From NCBI GenBank assembly GCA_029817715.1, contig JARUPY010000049.1:434001-498000 (forward strand): 64,000 bases of DNA, read 5' to 3'. Made by a program: the position numbers and the translations under genes. The notes under the pieces are model-generated. The model was not told the DNA's origin, searched no databases, and saw nothing but the letters and a program-made list of their open reading frames with translations. Source of the DNA: Melastoma dodecandrum (Eukaryota > Streptophyta > Magnoliopsida > Myrtales > Melastomataceae). Shown here one piece after another: positions 37,482-50,065 of the stretch. Numbering within the stretch: position 1 is the stretch's first letter; the number at the start of each line of letters is the position of its first letter.

Positions 37482-38848
37482 AACAAATAGATATTCCTAA
37501 GAGCAATACTGTCTACACGTCGGCAGACGAATACGAGCTTTATGCTTTATTCCTCCTTTTTGCCGGTGAAAGCCCTCCCAGAAGCAGATTAGCTGCTATG
37601 AGCTGAGTTGCGAGAATCAGAGTTATGTTAGATCCCTTTCTACTACTTACTGCTTCATGATGATCCCAACCTTAACTGCTAAAACTCATTCCACTGCTAA
37701 TTTAGTTATTAACAAGAATCAGTGAACAAGCTGCCGGAAAGCCTGTGAAATTTCCAGAAGGGTGAAAGTCGGAGAGAATCCGATACACATAAATTCCCTG
37801 CTTTTTATCTTTAGGGAGACAACTCCTTCTCGAATGTGTTGCCTTTAGCAAGAATCATCGGGGGAGCTGCCTGCAATCGAATCAGCATGCCGGAATCGAC
37901 ATCTCGTCATACCAGTTTCAGAGCAACATGTCGTGCGGCTAAGATCCTCTGTTTCTCCGTGCCGATATTAGATTGAACATGCCTCAGTGATTGCTTCTTG
38001 ACATCCGAAATAGCAACAGAAAACAATACCCATTCATTGAACAACAAACCCATTGAGCATATGGGTTCGATATAAAGGTTCGAGAACGTTGATCACCGTA
38101 AATCAAGAGCTATTTACTATTTATAAAGTGAACAAGGAACTTTCTTTTACCGTGGACAAGAGAATTTGTCTCGGTCGACCGAGACATTTGAGAATAGGAA
38201 CCACAAAAGAATAAAAAGTTAGCAGAATAATGTGCTTGTGAAGTCGTCCTTCAAAGACAAAAGATTTGATCAAATTGATACGCAAAAGATACAAAGCACA
38301 TAAAAAAAAAACCTTAGTCCTCTCCATAAACGAAATTCTTTCTTTTTTTACCAACAGCCTCAAATTATTCGTCAAATTACCAACGTTTTCGGTATGATCC
38401 ACCAACAAACAGGGCCTCAAATCACTCAGTTCCCAACTTCTTCCTTCCTCTCTCTCTCTCCCCCTCTCTGACCCACCTTAGTATTTCCACCTCACCTCAA
38501 CTTTTTTAATGTGACCCATTTTTTCTTCCGGTCATTTTCCCTCATCCATTACAAAACGCCCCGGTCCAGCTTTATACTACAGAGAAATCCCCAAAACACC
38601 CCTCCTCTGGTCACGCCCATCTGCGCTAAGCTGAGTCCCCCCCTCTCGGGGGGACAAAACCGTCAATACGGAAAAAGGTTGCCGGACACGAAGGCCAAGG
38701 AATCTGACAGTGAAAGTGTTGCCTGTCTGAACGACTCCTGTCTGAGGAAGAAAAATTTTCCCTAACCCCTCCTCACCTCTCTCTCCAACTCCACTCCTAC
38801 TCACTCCATTCTCCACAAAACCCTAAAAATCATCCTCAGCAGCTGCGA
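37482..38848. other. Intergenic region between WAT1-type and LYM genes
   Basis: WAT1-gene 3' flank, then LYM promoter region. A CT-rich run lies near 38440-38470. Several short frames here have no recognisable product. Confidence 0.5.
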
Positions 38849-41011
38849 ATGCCGACCCAGGAACAGCACCTCCTGCTTTCCCTCGTCGCAGGACTCCTCT
38901 TGCTGTTCTTCCACCCGGCCACCTCCAAGTCGACCATTGAGCCCTGCTCCAACTCCGACACCTGCCCCGCCATCCTCGGCTACACACTCTACACCGACCT
39001 CAAGGTCTCCGAGGTCGCTTCCCTCTTCCAGATCGACCCCATCTCCCTCCTCACCCTCAACTCCATCGACATCTCCTACCCCGACGTCGAGAACCACATC
39101 CTCCCCGCCGGCCTCCCCCTCGACGTCCCCGTCCCCTGCTCCTGCGTCGACGGCATCCGCAAGTCCGTCTCCACCCGCTACAAGACTCACCCCTCCGACA
39201 CCCTCACTCTCATTGCGGACACTGTTTATGCTGGGCTCGTCTCCGCCGACCAGCTCCGGGAGGCGAACTCCATCTCGGACCCGTCTGTACTCGATGTTGG
39301 GGTCAGCCTCGTGGTGCCGCTGCCGTGCACCTGCTTTAACGGGACGGATAATGGGTTGCCCGCAGTTTACCTCTCGTATGTTGTCACGGCCGACGACAGC
39401 TTGGCAGGGATCGCCCGGAGATACACGACGACTGTTACTGACTTGATGAATGTGAATGCAATGGGGAGTGGCGCGATCCAGGCTGGAGACATACTGGCCG
39501 TCCCTTTGCCAGGTAATGCTTTGAAATTTCAAATTTTACTTCCTAGTGATAAAAAGTTAGTGCTGGAATAGTTAGTTGGCTGTTTATTCACTGCTTTTTA
39601 AGCTGAAGGTTCTGGCAATGAGTGAGTTTTGGGGATGGATATGTTCTTTGACGGGGCACTATGTACCCGAGAGCCCCACAGGTGACATGTTCGGCACACT
39701 TGTTGTGCTGGACTAACTTGGAATGTGCTTCTTTTACTTAGTTTAATTCTCAGTTAAAACGAACCAGACATCTTTCAAATGGGCAGAATGAAATATGGGT
39801 TCATGATTTGGATCCAGATAAGTTCACAATCAAGCAATGGATGTGGGAAAGTTCTTTTTTATTGCGGGGATGCACTCTGTAACGAGCATGCGATCCTTTC
39901 CGCAGTAGGGGAGCTTTGTTATTGTGAAATTCTCCAGAAGAATTTCAGAAAATGGTCATGTGCAATTCACCGCGAAAGTTTTTTGTTGCTGCAGCTTGTG
40001 CTTCTAGGTTTCCCAAGTTTGCATCGGACTATGGCTTGATGGTGCCTAATGGGAGCTATGCTATCACAGCGAGTCACTGTGTGCAATGCAGTTGCGGTCC
40101 TGGAAATCTCAAGTAACTCAGCACTCCAACGTTCCCATTTTATAACCTGAATTTGCTTCTTTAGTCGTTAAATTCCTTAAACCCTCTTTAGTATCTGCCC
40201 CGAATTCTTTCAAAATCTCCAGCAAATGCAATTGGGTTGCTTGATTTCATATGAGAATGATGTGGATTCTGGTCTATAGCCCCTTACTGGGACATTGTTT
40301 CCATGGTGTTCTGCAGCCTCTACTGCATGCCGGCCTCGTTGGCTGTTTCATGTTCGAGCATGCAATGCAAGAACAGCGGCCTTATGCTTGGAAACGTGAC
40401 ATGGAAACAGAGCGCTGCTGGTTGCAGTGTGACGTCATGTACCTACGGAGGTTTTGTTAATGGTTCTATTGTCACAACGTAAGTGGTCATCCCTTTTATC
40501 ATCCTTTCCCATACTGACCTGTTGTATTTGCATCTTCATTTGAACCTAATGTAGTTCACGTAACACCGCAGGTTGTCCACATCTCTTCAGCCTCGTTGTC
40601 CAGGTAAGATATTTACTCGACATGTTTTTTTCTGTCTTTAGGTTTCGGCGAGCGGTTTCTTGTTCTGCCAATCGGCCAACCAGAAGCAAATCTAATAATC
40701 TGCTTTTGAAATACGCAGGGCCCCAGCTGTTCCCTCCCCTCGTTGCCCCACCTTCCTTTGTCGCGAAACACTCGAGTTTTGCTCCGGCACCTGCACCTGA
40801 GTCACAGGGTGGCATCGCAGCAACACCCTTGTCCTCCACAGTGCCATCGACCGGATCCCTTCCCGGGCTAGTCACCCCTGCCAATGGCCCTGCAGGAAGC
40901 ACCTCCGGGGTCTCCAGTGCTCGCTCCATTACTGACACTCCCAATGCCTTGCCTATTCTACTAATTTCCTCATGGCTCGTCAAGTTTGTAATGCATTACT
41001 CTTCATTGTGA
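38849..41011 (+). CDS. LysM domain GPI-anchored protein, LYM1/LYM3-like
   Basis: Extracellular pattern-recognition protein; Arabidopsis LYM1/LYM3 bind bacterial peptidoglycan and act with the receptor kinase CERK1. Exons 38849-39512, 39995-40112, 40317-40478, 40572-40603 and 40719-41011 encode 422 residues. A signal peptide (LLLSLVAGLLLLFF) precedes KSTIEPCSNSDTCPAILGYT, and the LysM regions follow (YTDLKVSEVASLFQIDPISL and YVVTADDSLAGIARRYTTTV). Paired Cys motifs CSC, CTC and CSCGPG are kept, as is NGSYAITASHCVQCSC. After LQPRCPGPQLFPPLVAPP comes a Pro/Ser/Ala-rich linker. A hydrophobic end (LPILLISSWLVKFVM) follows, fitting a GPI-attachment signal. There is no kinase domain. All splice phases agree. 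The exon-1 frame is GC-rich and has long chance frames on the other strand. Confidence 0.93.
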
Positions 41012-41658
41012 TTCCACTTGAAGGCAGGCTTCGCGGATTGATGATGATGGTGGGGGGAAATTTTGTCCATTCCACACGTGCACAACTAGACTACCACTTG
41101 TCATCCTCCTTGTTCTATGGTGCATTTTTCTTTTTTCCTCCTATTTTTTTTCTCCTATCATTATCATTATTTTTGGTTAAGATATTTGTGTTGGAGATGT
41201 AGTAGTTTGTGTAATGGTGTTTTAGAGACCGGATGGATGGATGGATGGATGATTGGTGGAGTGATTTCTGGGGTTCTAGTTTGGTTCCCCAAATCTTTTG
41301 CTTTGTTGACCACTTTGGTCTTATTGCAATGCCTGCATTAAATTGATTGCCGCTTAATCGCATTCCCACTTGGGTTTTATCTTTTTTGACTACTGTCACC
41401 CATACACAGTACAAATGCTGATACAAATTCACAAAGCTCGGCAAGGTTTGATCATACTTCTCCACTGAAAGAGGACACCATCCATTTGTTTTATTAGAAT
41501 TTACATTTGGGCAATCAAGGCAATGGAACTGCACACTACTTACATGAATTTACATTTGAGTGTTGAGAATGTAGCATTGAAGATAACATAGATGAATCAC
41601 AATAGTACAAATAAACCCACCCTATCGTTGGATCTCCTTATAGATCGAGCGAGCAGCA

Positions 41659-43702
41659 TTACAAGGCACGCAGGGCAACTTTGCTGGTGCGAAGTGTTAG
41701 GGTTGCCAACTTCCAGATGATGCGGCCTCTGTACAAGCTGCACAGCAAATCTTGGCACATAAGAGAAGGAATATCCGGAAATTGCTTGAGGAAGCATAAA
41801 CATTACACCAAACACGAAGCACTGAATTTCACAGGGAATATATCACACTTTTGGCATTTACCAACTTCAAGAAATCAGTGACCGAGGCTAACAAAGATAC
41901 TATGACATATCAAGTCCGTGTGTTTATTTAATCAAACTATGATGAAAAAATATGCGCATCAGCACCCCCAAAATCGTGGCAGTGAAATACAAACTCCATG
42001 TTTGAGTATCTATTTCTCATTAGCAACAAGGTGGAAATTTAAGCTCACTTAATTCTCCATTGGACTTGAGGTCTGCACCTACCAATGGACTTGCAACTTA
42101 CACAACCAGCAAAAGAGAAAGAATAGAGATGAGAGCAGACTCACCCAGCCAGAGCAAGTCCCCAAGTTGAAAATGCATAGAATATCTTGCCAGCATGCCA
42201 GATATCCATCATCTTCCCCAACATGCTCACTTCACCGAGAGCCTTCTTAAGAACTGCATAAAAATCATTTGAAGCCAGATCAGCAAGCTAGCAATGGATT
42301 TGAAAGAAGGAAAAATTTTCAGCTCGAAGATTGAAATGATGCATTTTTAACAAGACAACACGAGCATCCTATTAAAAATCGACATTTATCACCAAGAACA
42401 GATACTTTGTAAGTTTGCATATTCTAAGTATATATGAGTAATTCATTTTATGATCTACTGTATGTGAGCATGTTAATGTCCCTAGAGCTTTCTAAGATAA
42501 TAAACTGAAGCTATACAATTTCTGCCAATTAATCAAGCCTTTATATGTTCATATTCCAGTTCCGTACGAAAAGCAAAAATGACTACATCCCCATGGTGTA
42601 GTTGAATTGATTGTTTAATCATCAATTAAAAAAAAACATTTTTTGGATAGATCATAAAGGATTCACTTACTTTTCTGCAGCTCCTTTGGAGTCATTCTCT
42701 GCACCACAAGGTTTAAATTATGAGCAACAAACTGCGAAATAACATCAGCAACCACAAAGCACGCCATCAAATACCTGAGCTTTCGGGTTGGCCAAAATAC
42801 ACCTAGCCATGAAATTGGCCACCCCATCCACGACATGTTCTTCACCAATAACGACATACTTCTCGTCATCAATCCCGCTCCACTCTTCGACATTATTTGG
42901 GAACATATCGTCAGTCACCCAGACCCACCAACTGGGGTCTTCCTTGCTTGTATTAACCAGAATTTCTGCAGAATGGATATCAGCTCCTGATGGAAGATTC
43001 ATTAAATCAGAATTAGCAACAATATAAAAAGGGATGAAAAAACAAACTATTGCGCGGGTTGTATAAAACCTGTGGCCTCTCGAAAGGGGAAGCCTGTCCC
43101 AACCCCATCAGACGAGGCATGCTGGAGTTCCTCGATCCGATCCAAAAAATCATCCGAATCGACAGCTCCCACGAGCCGGGCATATAACTGTCAGGTTTAG
43201 AACTAGCCCGTTAAATAAGATCCTAGAAAAGCTGAGGGAAAAAACATCACACCAAAATAGGCGATCAGCTCGATTAAACCCCCCCTAAACATCAACTCAA
43301 TTTTGTAATACTCAAAACAAGAATACCAGAAAAACAAAACCAAATTCGTAACTCGTCAAGACGGCATTGACTAAGAAACCTTCTAATGAAAAAAAATAAA
43401 TCCTGAATGATCGTTGTACGTACATCAGGGGGGCAATCGTTGATCAGACATGAGGCGTCCGACAGATTCCGGAGCAACTTGAGGTTCTGCTCCAGGAGGT
43501 TCCTCAGCTTCCTGTTCTCGCTCCTCAGAGCCTCCACTTCCTCTTTCTCCGCTCCTCCTGCAACCCCAGAGGTCGTCACCTTGGGGCAATCACCGTCGGC
43601 GTCGTCCCTGTGATGGTGTTGGTGGATCTCGACAGCAGTCCAAGCCACGTCGGCGACCTCGAGCACCGTCTTGGCCACCTCGATAGCGCCGCTGTGGGCC
43701 AT
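41659..43702 (-). CDS. Conserved plant protein of unknown function with coiled coil
   Basis: Six minus-strand exons, 43702-43424, 43187-43070, 42986-42775, 42698-42671, 42253-42145 and 41737-41659, give 274 residues. The N-terminal part has a His/Asp-rich stretch and a leucine coiled coil (VEALRSENRKLRNLLEQNLK). The middle is well-formed and rich in aromatic residues: PSWWVWVTDDMFPNNVEEWS, IDDEKYVVIGEEHVVDGVAN and FMARCILANPKAQ. The C terminus reads GKMMDIWHAGKIFYAFSTWG, then LALAGLYRGR. I remember close plant homologues of this central block but no assigned function, and I see no catalytic motif. One exon is only 28 bases. Gene structure is complete and undamaged; it lies tail to tail with the LYM gene. 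Confidence 0.85.
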
Positions 43703-46339
43703 GATTCGATGGCTCGGGGTAGGAAGGATTTTTCCGGGAATTTGGATTTCTAGGGTTTGTCGATTTTGGGGGATTTCGGAGGAGAAACGGGTGGATGGAT
43801 GGATATAATTAGCAATTTGATCAGGTGGAATTTGTTACGTTAACAAATTTATTTAATCTTGTCTTGCTTCAAAATAATTTAATTTAAGAACTTTCCAATT
43901 TAAAAGATTCTTTTTTTTTTTTACTTTTTATTACGTAATATCTTCAGGAAGAGAATGGTCAACTCTCAACACACAACGTGTACGGGGTGATGTCTTGTTC
44001 AAAATCCAGGCTGCTTACCACTGTGTTTCGAGTATTTTTCTAGAAATATACCTATTAATTTCTGTTTTAATTTATTTATAAGATTAGGGAATAAAATAAG
44101 TTCTAACATTGAATTCTGACATATATAGACCATCAATCCAAAAATACTTTTTAAAAAAAATAACTTGAAAAGAAGAAATACACGAAAACAAAAGAATTGC
44201 CTTCGATTCCTTCCCCCTCTCCGGCGGCCCCCTTTCAGCCTGAGTTCTAAAAATAATGAATCAAACTTCACAAATGAGATCAAATTCTACGTCCAAAACC
44301 TACACATTTCGGAACCTATTCAACCCCAATTCATCCTAAGGTTTGTCCGCGGTGACAGCACGCAAATGACATGAGGCGGCCAGTCAACGTCTCAGAGAAG
44401 CTTTTGGTCACTTTCCTTCAGAGAGAGGTTCAAGTGCAACAACCAACTAGTAATGGTGCTTGAGGTGGCTACATCTTGCTAAATGATTTCGACTACTCTA
44501 TCCTCCTCTTTCTACTCGAACCTGGTCTGGCCCATCTTTATGCATGCGCAAAATATCCATGTCTTTTCTTCTACTTATGTTCAAAATAAGAGGATTGCAT
44601 GGTTAGTTTAAAAAAAAATTTACGAAATACAATTCAAGTTTCGAGAATACTTAAAATACTGCCCTTAAGTCACGGTTTTAAACTACAACTTAGAAAAATT
44701 TAATGAAAAATTAAAGCGTTCCAGTATTATTTGAAAGTTACGATTTCAAATTACGACTTTCGTTTTAAATTCGGAGTTTGAAAGTGAGAATATAAGAAAA
44801 AATTAGAGTTTAGAAGGTGAGGAAGAGTCACTCTCTCCCTCTCTAATCTATTTTTCAAGTGTGAGAAGGTCATTGGCTTATTGTGTATTGGTTTCTGGTC
44901 GAGGCAAAAACGTCATTTACCGACAATAGTTTAAATAACTTAATTCCCATTATTAATAATGTCTATGCTCCATCCACAAACTGCTTCCCCGCATTAAATT
45001 AATGATGATTTAAGCGAGTCCCCAAAAAATGTTATTTATGTAATTAGAAAAAGAAAAGTATTTTGAAATTTCCCAATAATTTATATGGGAACAGTGACCG
45101 ACTTCCCTTGCATTTTTGCATCCTTTGTCGTTTCTTTCTTTATATATTGTTTTTTTTCCTCGTTAATTAGTTGTATTATTTGTCCGCTACATTGTTCATT
45201 TCCTAGCCGTGGACGGATAAAAGCAAAAAACAAAAGTGTCTCTCAGGATTTACGCTTTGGACAGCAATTATTATAAATATATATCAGAATATTCCATGCA
45301 CTGATCCCATTTTATTTGGAACAAAATATATAGTATAGTTTACCAAGTCGGGGTTTCCGTGTACGAAACTTTTTGAAGAAACTAACTTTTTATATACGAA
45401 CTTTCCGAAAAATAATTAACTTACGGCACAAGCTTTTCTAAACCAACAGATTTAAGTCACAAATTTGAAGTATGAATTTCCCTTAATGTAACGAACTCAT
45501 AGTATGAACTTCCTTGAACGAAATAAACTCACGTTACGAAATTTCATGAATAAAACGAAATTACGAAAGTACTTACGTGCTTAGTTCCTACCGGTCGACC
45601 TTTGCATGTTGCGAGCACGGAATGCTGTAAAATCGCATCGATATATTTTAATTTTTTATATCTATAATGGTCGCGCTTTGTTAAAAATGTTGCGTGAAAT
45701 TTATATAATTGTTTATTGAATAAAATGGGGATACTGGAATACGAAGGCGAAAATTAAAAAATTATTGTATCTAATAAAAATGTTTTATGTTATAAAAATT
45801 AAATAAAGAAAGTACTCGAAACCATGCTAATTTTTTGCATTTTACTTTAGCTATAAGGGCCAAGCCTGTGCGGGCGGCACGTTACCCTTACCGAAGATGG
45901 CTAGAACCAACAGCGTGCACAGAAAGACTATCCTGACTCATCACGCACAATGCTACTACAGTACTGATATCAACCAGACAACGACGACTAAATCATCGAC
46001 TCCGTGAGGGGCGGAGAATCAAAAGTCTTTAGTAAACATAATATTCGAGCCGGGATAACTTCAGGCAGGCAATAGAAGCAGCAGCGCAGCACGATATCTC
46101 CTACATTTCAAACAGTAGCAGCTACTATGAACGAGGAGAGTCAGTCTCAAGATAAAACAGACCTACTGCCAAAAGAACGGGTATTAAGAGGAAAGGGTGT
46201 CCCTGACCGAATGCGTATATATTGAAAAATATCAGAATCCAAGTTTAAGAAAGAAACGAATATGCGTATCCCTTTCCTAACTAACACTTCCCCCGATTTT
46301 GTCCCCACAACAGCACTCTTCCTAAGGGGCCTCCACCAC
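43703..46339. other. Intergenic region with a degenerate tandem array
   Basis: AT-rich, without a supportable gene. It holds the ~32-base repeat array at 45365-45564 and several short inverted words (for example around 44640-44780). Confidence 0.5.
45365..45564. repeat. Degenerate ~32-base minisatellite
   Basis: Six to seven units begin GAAAC/GAACTT/GAATTT and end TATAC, GGCAC, GTCAC, AGTAT or GTTAC. Unit starts: 45365, 45398, 45430, 45461 (truncated, 13 bases), 45474, 45506 and 45538. Four units are 32-33 bases long, and the core word AACTTTCC/AATTTCCC/AACTTCCT recurs near each unit start. Confidence 0.7.
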
Positions 46340-49300
46340 TCACTCCTTATCGTTTAGTTTATCATTTACAAGGGGTAACAGCTCCATCTTATTACGAGGC
46401 GTCCGTGGTGTCCGAGGTGTACCTGGCGTCTGTTGAGATAGCATATGCCGTACATATCCATAGAACGTGCATCCGATGAGCGTAATGCCACATCCCACGG
46501 CGTTCATGGCGGAAATTGGGTTTCGGAATATCAACCATGATACCAAAACAGCAACAGCAACCTGAAGGAAACAAGGGCTCAATACTCATCCAGCATGCTC
46601 TACTTATTAAACGACACAAGACAAGCTACAGGCCAAAAAAGAAAAGAAATGGATGTGCAACATCATAGGACAGTTTTTTGAGATTCACCTTGAGGTTGCC
46701 CGCAACATTGAATGTCACTGCAGTGGTCGAGTGAATAACGTAAAAGATGGAGAAGTTTAGGCAGAAGGCCAGCACTCCGGAACTGAATATAATGATCACA
46801 GCTGAGAAAACTTCTGTATGAGTTTGAAACCATAGCACGACCCCGACGCCTTCGAGAAGTATCGCTGGGATAGCCAAAATCATTGTAGCAAAAGGAGCCA
46901 TGTAGAACACTGTGTTTATGCTGTCAAATACAAGATAAATTAAAGGTTGTGTTATCATGCCAACTTTTTAAGACAATGCAAATTGCTAGGTGATTCAAAG
47001 TACAAAAATACCGGTTTCTTCCTCATTATTTTGATCAGCACTGAAATATTGCTGAGATATCAAACATCAACCTGACAGAATCTACACCCTTTTTTTCTTA
47101 CCGCATTTTATACAACACGTGCAAACATGGAGGTGGCTTCAAAGTTTATAATGCTGCCCCTAAATGTAGAACAGGCAGAAAGCCGGACAAATTCTTTGTA
47201 GAGCTTACATATACATGACAGAAGTGTTGAGAGGATCACTCGAGTTATCTCCAAAGTCACTCCGAGGATAGTTTAACGACAGATACGAGTGATAGTTTTT
47301 ACTCTGATCTCATCTAATTAATATCTGTTTTGGACTAATTCAAAAGGCTAAGTTCTCAATAAGTAAAAAATCATCAAATAAACTAAGAAAATAAAGACAG
47401 GGTCAGCAGCATTTGAAACCAAATTAAAAGAAAAAGACCCAATAAGACAAGTTGCATACAATTACAAACCAATCAGTTTATTAAATTGGCCAACGAAATA
47501 GGAAAAGAAATGTGAGGAGTGACTGCATTTGCTGGTAAAAATTAACCGAGAACACATCAAAAAGCACACGCGGATAGTTATCACTGGCTCCATAAATATG
47601 AGAAAATGTGCAACAATGACTTCTATAAATCAGCAGAGGGAGGGAGAAAGTTTCAACTGCATGAAGGAGCTGCACTTGTACCCTAGTATGTCAACAAGAG
47701 AAACCACGAAGCATGTAACATAGCCTAAATATATGCAGAAAATAAAGTGCTGACCTATTTTTAAGCAATACCTGAGCATCCATAAGGAAATTCCGTCAAA
47801 TATTTTACTTGATGATTCTGCACTAGCATATGTTTGACGCACACACTCTCACATATTAGCATAACGGATGAGCTGCTAATAAGAATTTCACTGGTGACAA
47901 CCCTCATTACCAGACCCCGAGATTCTCATTAAGGCAAAAGATAGTTAAGCAGATTCAAGTATTTACACATGGCTGATGTCCTTTTAGATTAAGGTTTGAG
48001 TGATAAAACCCAAAAGATTAATCAATTACTAAATTGGTAGTCAAGAAAGCAAACACAAAGGAGAAATTTTGATGAACGGATAAGATGATGGAAGCAAATA
48101 ATATACTAGCTGCTTGGGATGATGGCATACCTGTCAAATTTGTAACCATGCAGCAGGGATTCGGCAAGTATAGTCTTTGTTGAAGTAGCAAGACATCCAA
48201 ATAAGGCAGCACAAAAACCCAGCATGTTAAAGCTCAGCTCGGTAACAGATGTAAGAAGGATTCCACCAACAATAGGTACCAAAGAAGCCCAAATACGCCA
48301 ATCAAAGTACTTTCTCCACACAAACCACTGCAGAACAACTGTTTGTGTGCAGAGTCAGTAAAGATAAAAAATATGCCCAAAATTTTTCTGCCATGGGACT
48401 CATCAATTACATGAACAAAATCCTGTAATAGCTCTTAAAAGCTATCGACAACCAAGTCTGCATACCTGTTGTAGCAGGAGTGAAAGACTTTATGGTCTGC
48501 ATGAACGACACTGGAATATAACGCAAGCTCACATTTCCCAGGACTATGTTGATGCAGAACACAAAGGACATGGGAAAAATCCGCCTCCAACGATCTTCAG
48601 GTTCAACGGTTATCAAAGGCTTAAGCTTCAGGACCTTGATGACAAGGTATGCCCCAATAGAGGAGCATATGAAGTGAACACATGATACGGTCAATGGAAA
48701 CTTGAAATCCAGCCTCTGCAAGTAGAGAAAAAAAGTAAATAAATATGAAGCAACATAGGCATCGATCACAGATTGAAACTCTCTAGCTGAATAATAGCAC
48801 GATTGAATGATCTGCCAGTAATTCAGTGTAAAAATAAGAAATGGCGTCGGTGTTAGGTTTCAACAGAAGTCTCTGTATATTATCTCTCAAAACAGAAATG
48901 TTGCTTTCCTAAATCTGTTGGCACATTTTGATAGATCAATTGAAATAAGGATCACAAGTAAGAACACCGCAGAGAAGACCATAAAAACATTGGTTGAATA
49001 AAAAAACCATGACTATCCCTGAGTTTTAGACATTGGTTAGCCGAGAAGATACTCTCAGATGAGGGCACCATTCAACTGGGAAATACTCTATTCTTTAACA
49101 GTACCCAGAAATGAAAAATTAAAGCCTCTGAAACCCAATGGAACTCAAACTGCCTTGAGGGTTCCAAGAAACGCAAACCGGAGCCAAAATAAAGGGAAAT
49201 CCAGTCGGAGGGCAGATACAGAAACAACTCAGTAGGGATTCATCAAATAGCTCTCTCAGCGGCAGTATCCCACCAACTTAACGAGAAAACGAGAAGTCTT

Positions 49301-49660
49301 AGTTTCTCTTCGGAAAAGCACGGATCTTCACTGCACACAAAGATGCACGCCGAATATTCACATATACCGGGATGGAAGACACTAAATTGCACACAATACC
49401 TTTCTAGGTATTCCCGAATCAACAAGGAAGCGGAACGAATTCTCAAGTCCCCCCATCCACAAAAACACACCCCATCACAAACAGATACACCAGCAGGAAC
49501 GGGAAGGAAATCGAGCAGAGAGTATCCCAAAGTTGGGGTGAGGGGGAACCTGGAAGATCCACTTGTTCATAATGATGACGGTGACGTTGAAAGACCACCA
49601 CTGAATGATCGCCAGGAGGGATCTGAACACACTCCACTGAAACAACACACCCTCCTCCAT
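46340..49660 (-). CDS. UDP-galactose transporter (GONST5/UDP-GALT1 type, TPT/DMT family)
   Basis: Golgi nucleotide-sugar antiporter supplying UDP-galactose for cell-wall and glycan synthesis. Five minus-strand exons, 49660-49550, 48715-48466, 48338-48131, 46920-46689 and 46561-46340, encode 340 residues. The protein matches the family throughout: FNVTVIIMNKWIFQRLDFKF, VSCVHFICSSIGAYLVIKVL and FVFCINIVLGNVSLRYIPVS. It continues FMQTIKSFTPATTVVLQWFV, STKTILAESLLHGYKFDS and STTAVTFNVAGNLKVAVAVL. The C-terminal cytosolic tail contains a TPGTPRTPRTPRNK run, a Pro/Thr motif shared with Arabidopsis homologues. About ten membrane helices are expected. All phases fit. The intron between exons 3 and 4 is about 1.2 kb. 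From memory, the Arabidopsis homologue also neighbours LYM1. Confidence 0.94.
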
Positions 49661-50034
49661 CTCTCCTCCTCCTCCCCCCTTTGACGGGCATACCAGAAAA
49701 AAGAAAACAAAGTTGCGATCTTTTAAACCCAGAGGAAGAAAGAGGAATAGGGATTCAACCCTTACAAGCAGAGAAACTCACCAAATCCTGTCGCCCACAA
49801 ACAAACACTAGAGCCTTGAACTACTCAAGGAACCGAGGAGGGAAGGTCGAAGCGCCGAAAGTACAGGGACAGGGCAGGAAGAGCAGGCAATCACGACGCC
49901 ATTGTGCTCCCCGATTTCCTTCCTTCCCTGTTGTTTTGGGGGTGTTTTTCTTACGATGGGGATTGGGGGGTTTGAGGTGCGGAGTCCGTTTTGTTTTCCC
50001 TGATGACGACGACGTTGTTGTTTCGTGCTTCTTT

Positions 50035-50065
50035 CTTCTTCTTCTTCTTCTTCTTCTTCTTCTTC
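50035..50065. repeat. CTT trinucleotide microsatellite
   Basis: About ten CTT units upstream of the UDP-galactose transporter start codon; on that gene's strand it reads GAA/AAG and probably lies in the leader or promoter. Confidence 0.85.

Noticed and set aside
38937..39532. Long frames overlapping LYM exon 1 on both strands (Ser/Pro-rich on plus, Gly/Val/Asp-rich on minus)
   Set aside because: They are shadow frames of the GC-rich LYM coding exon; the true frame has the signal peptide and LysM motifs.
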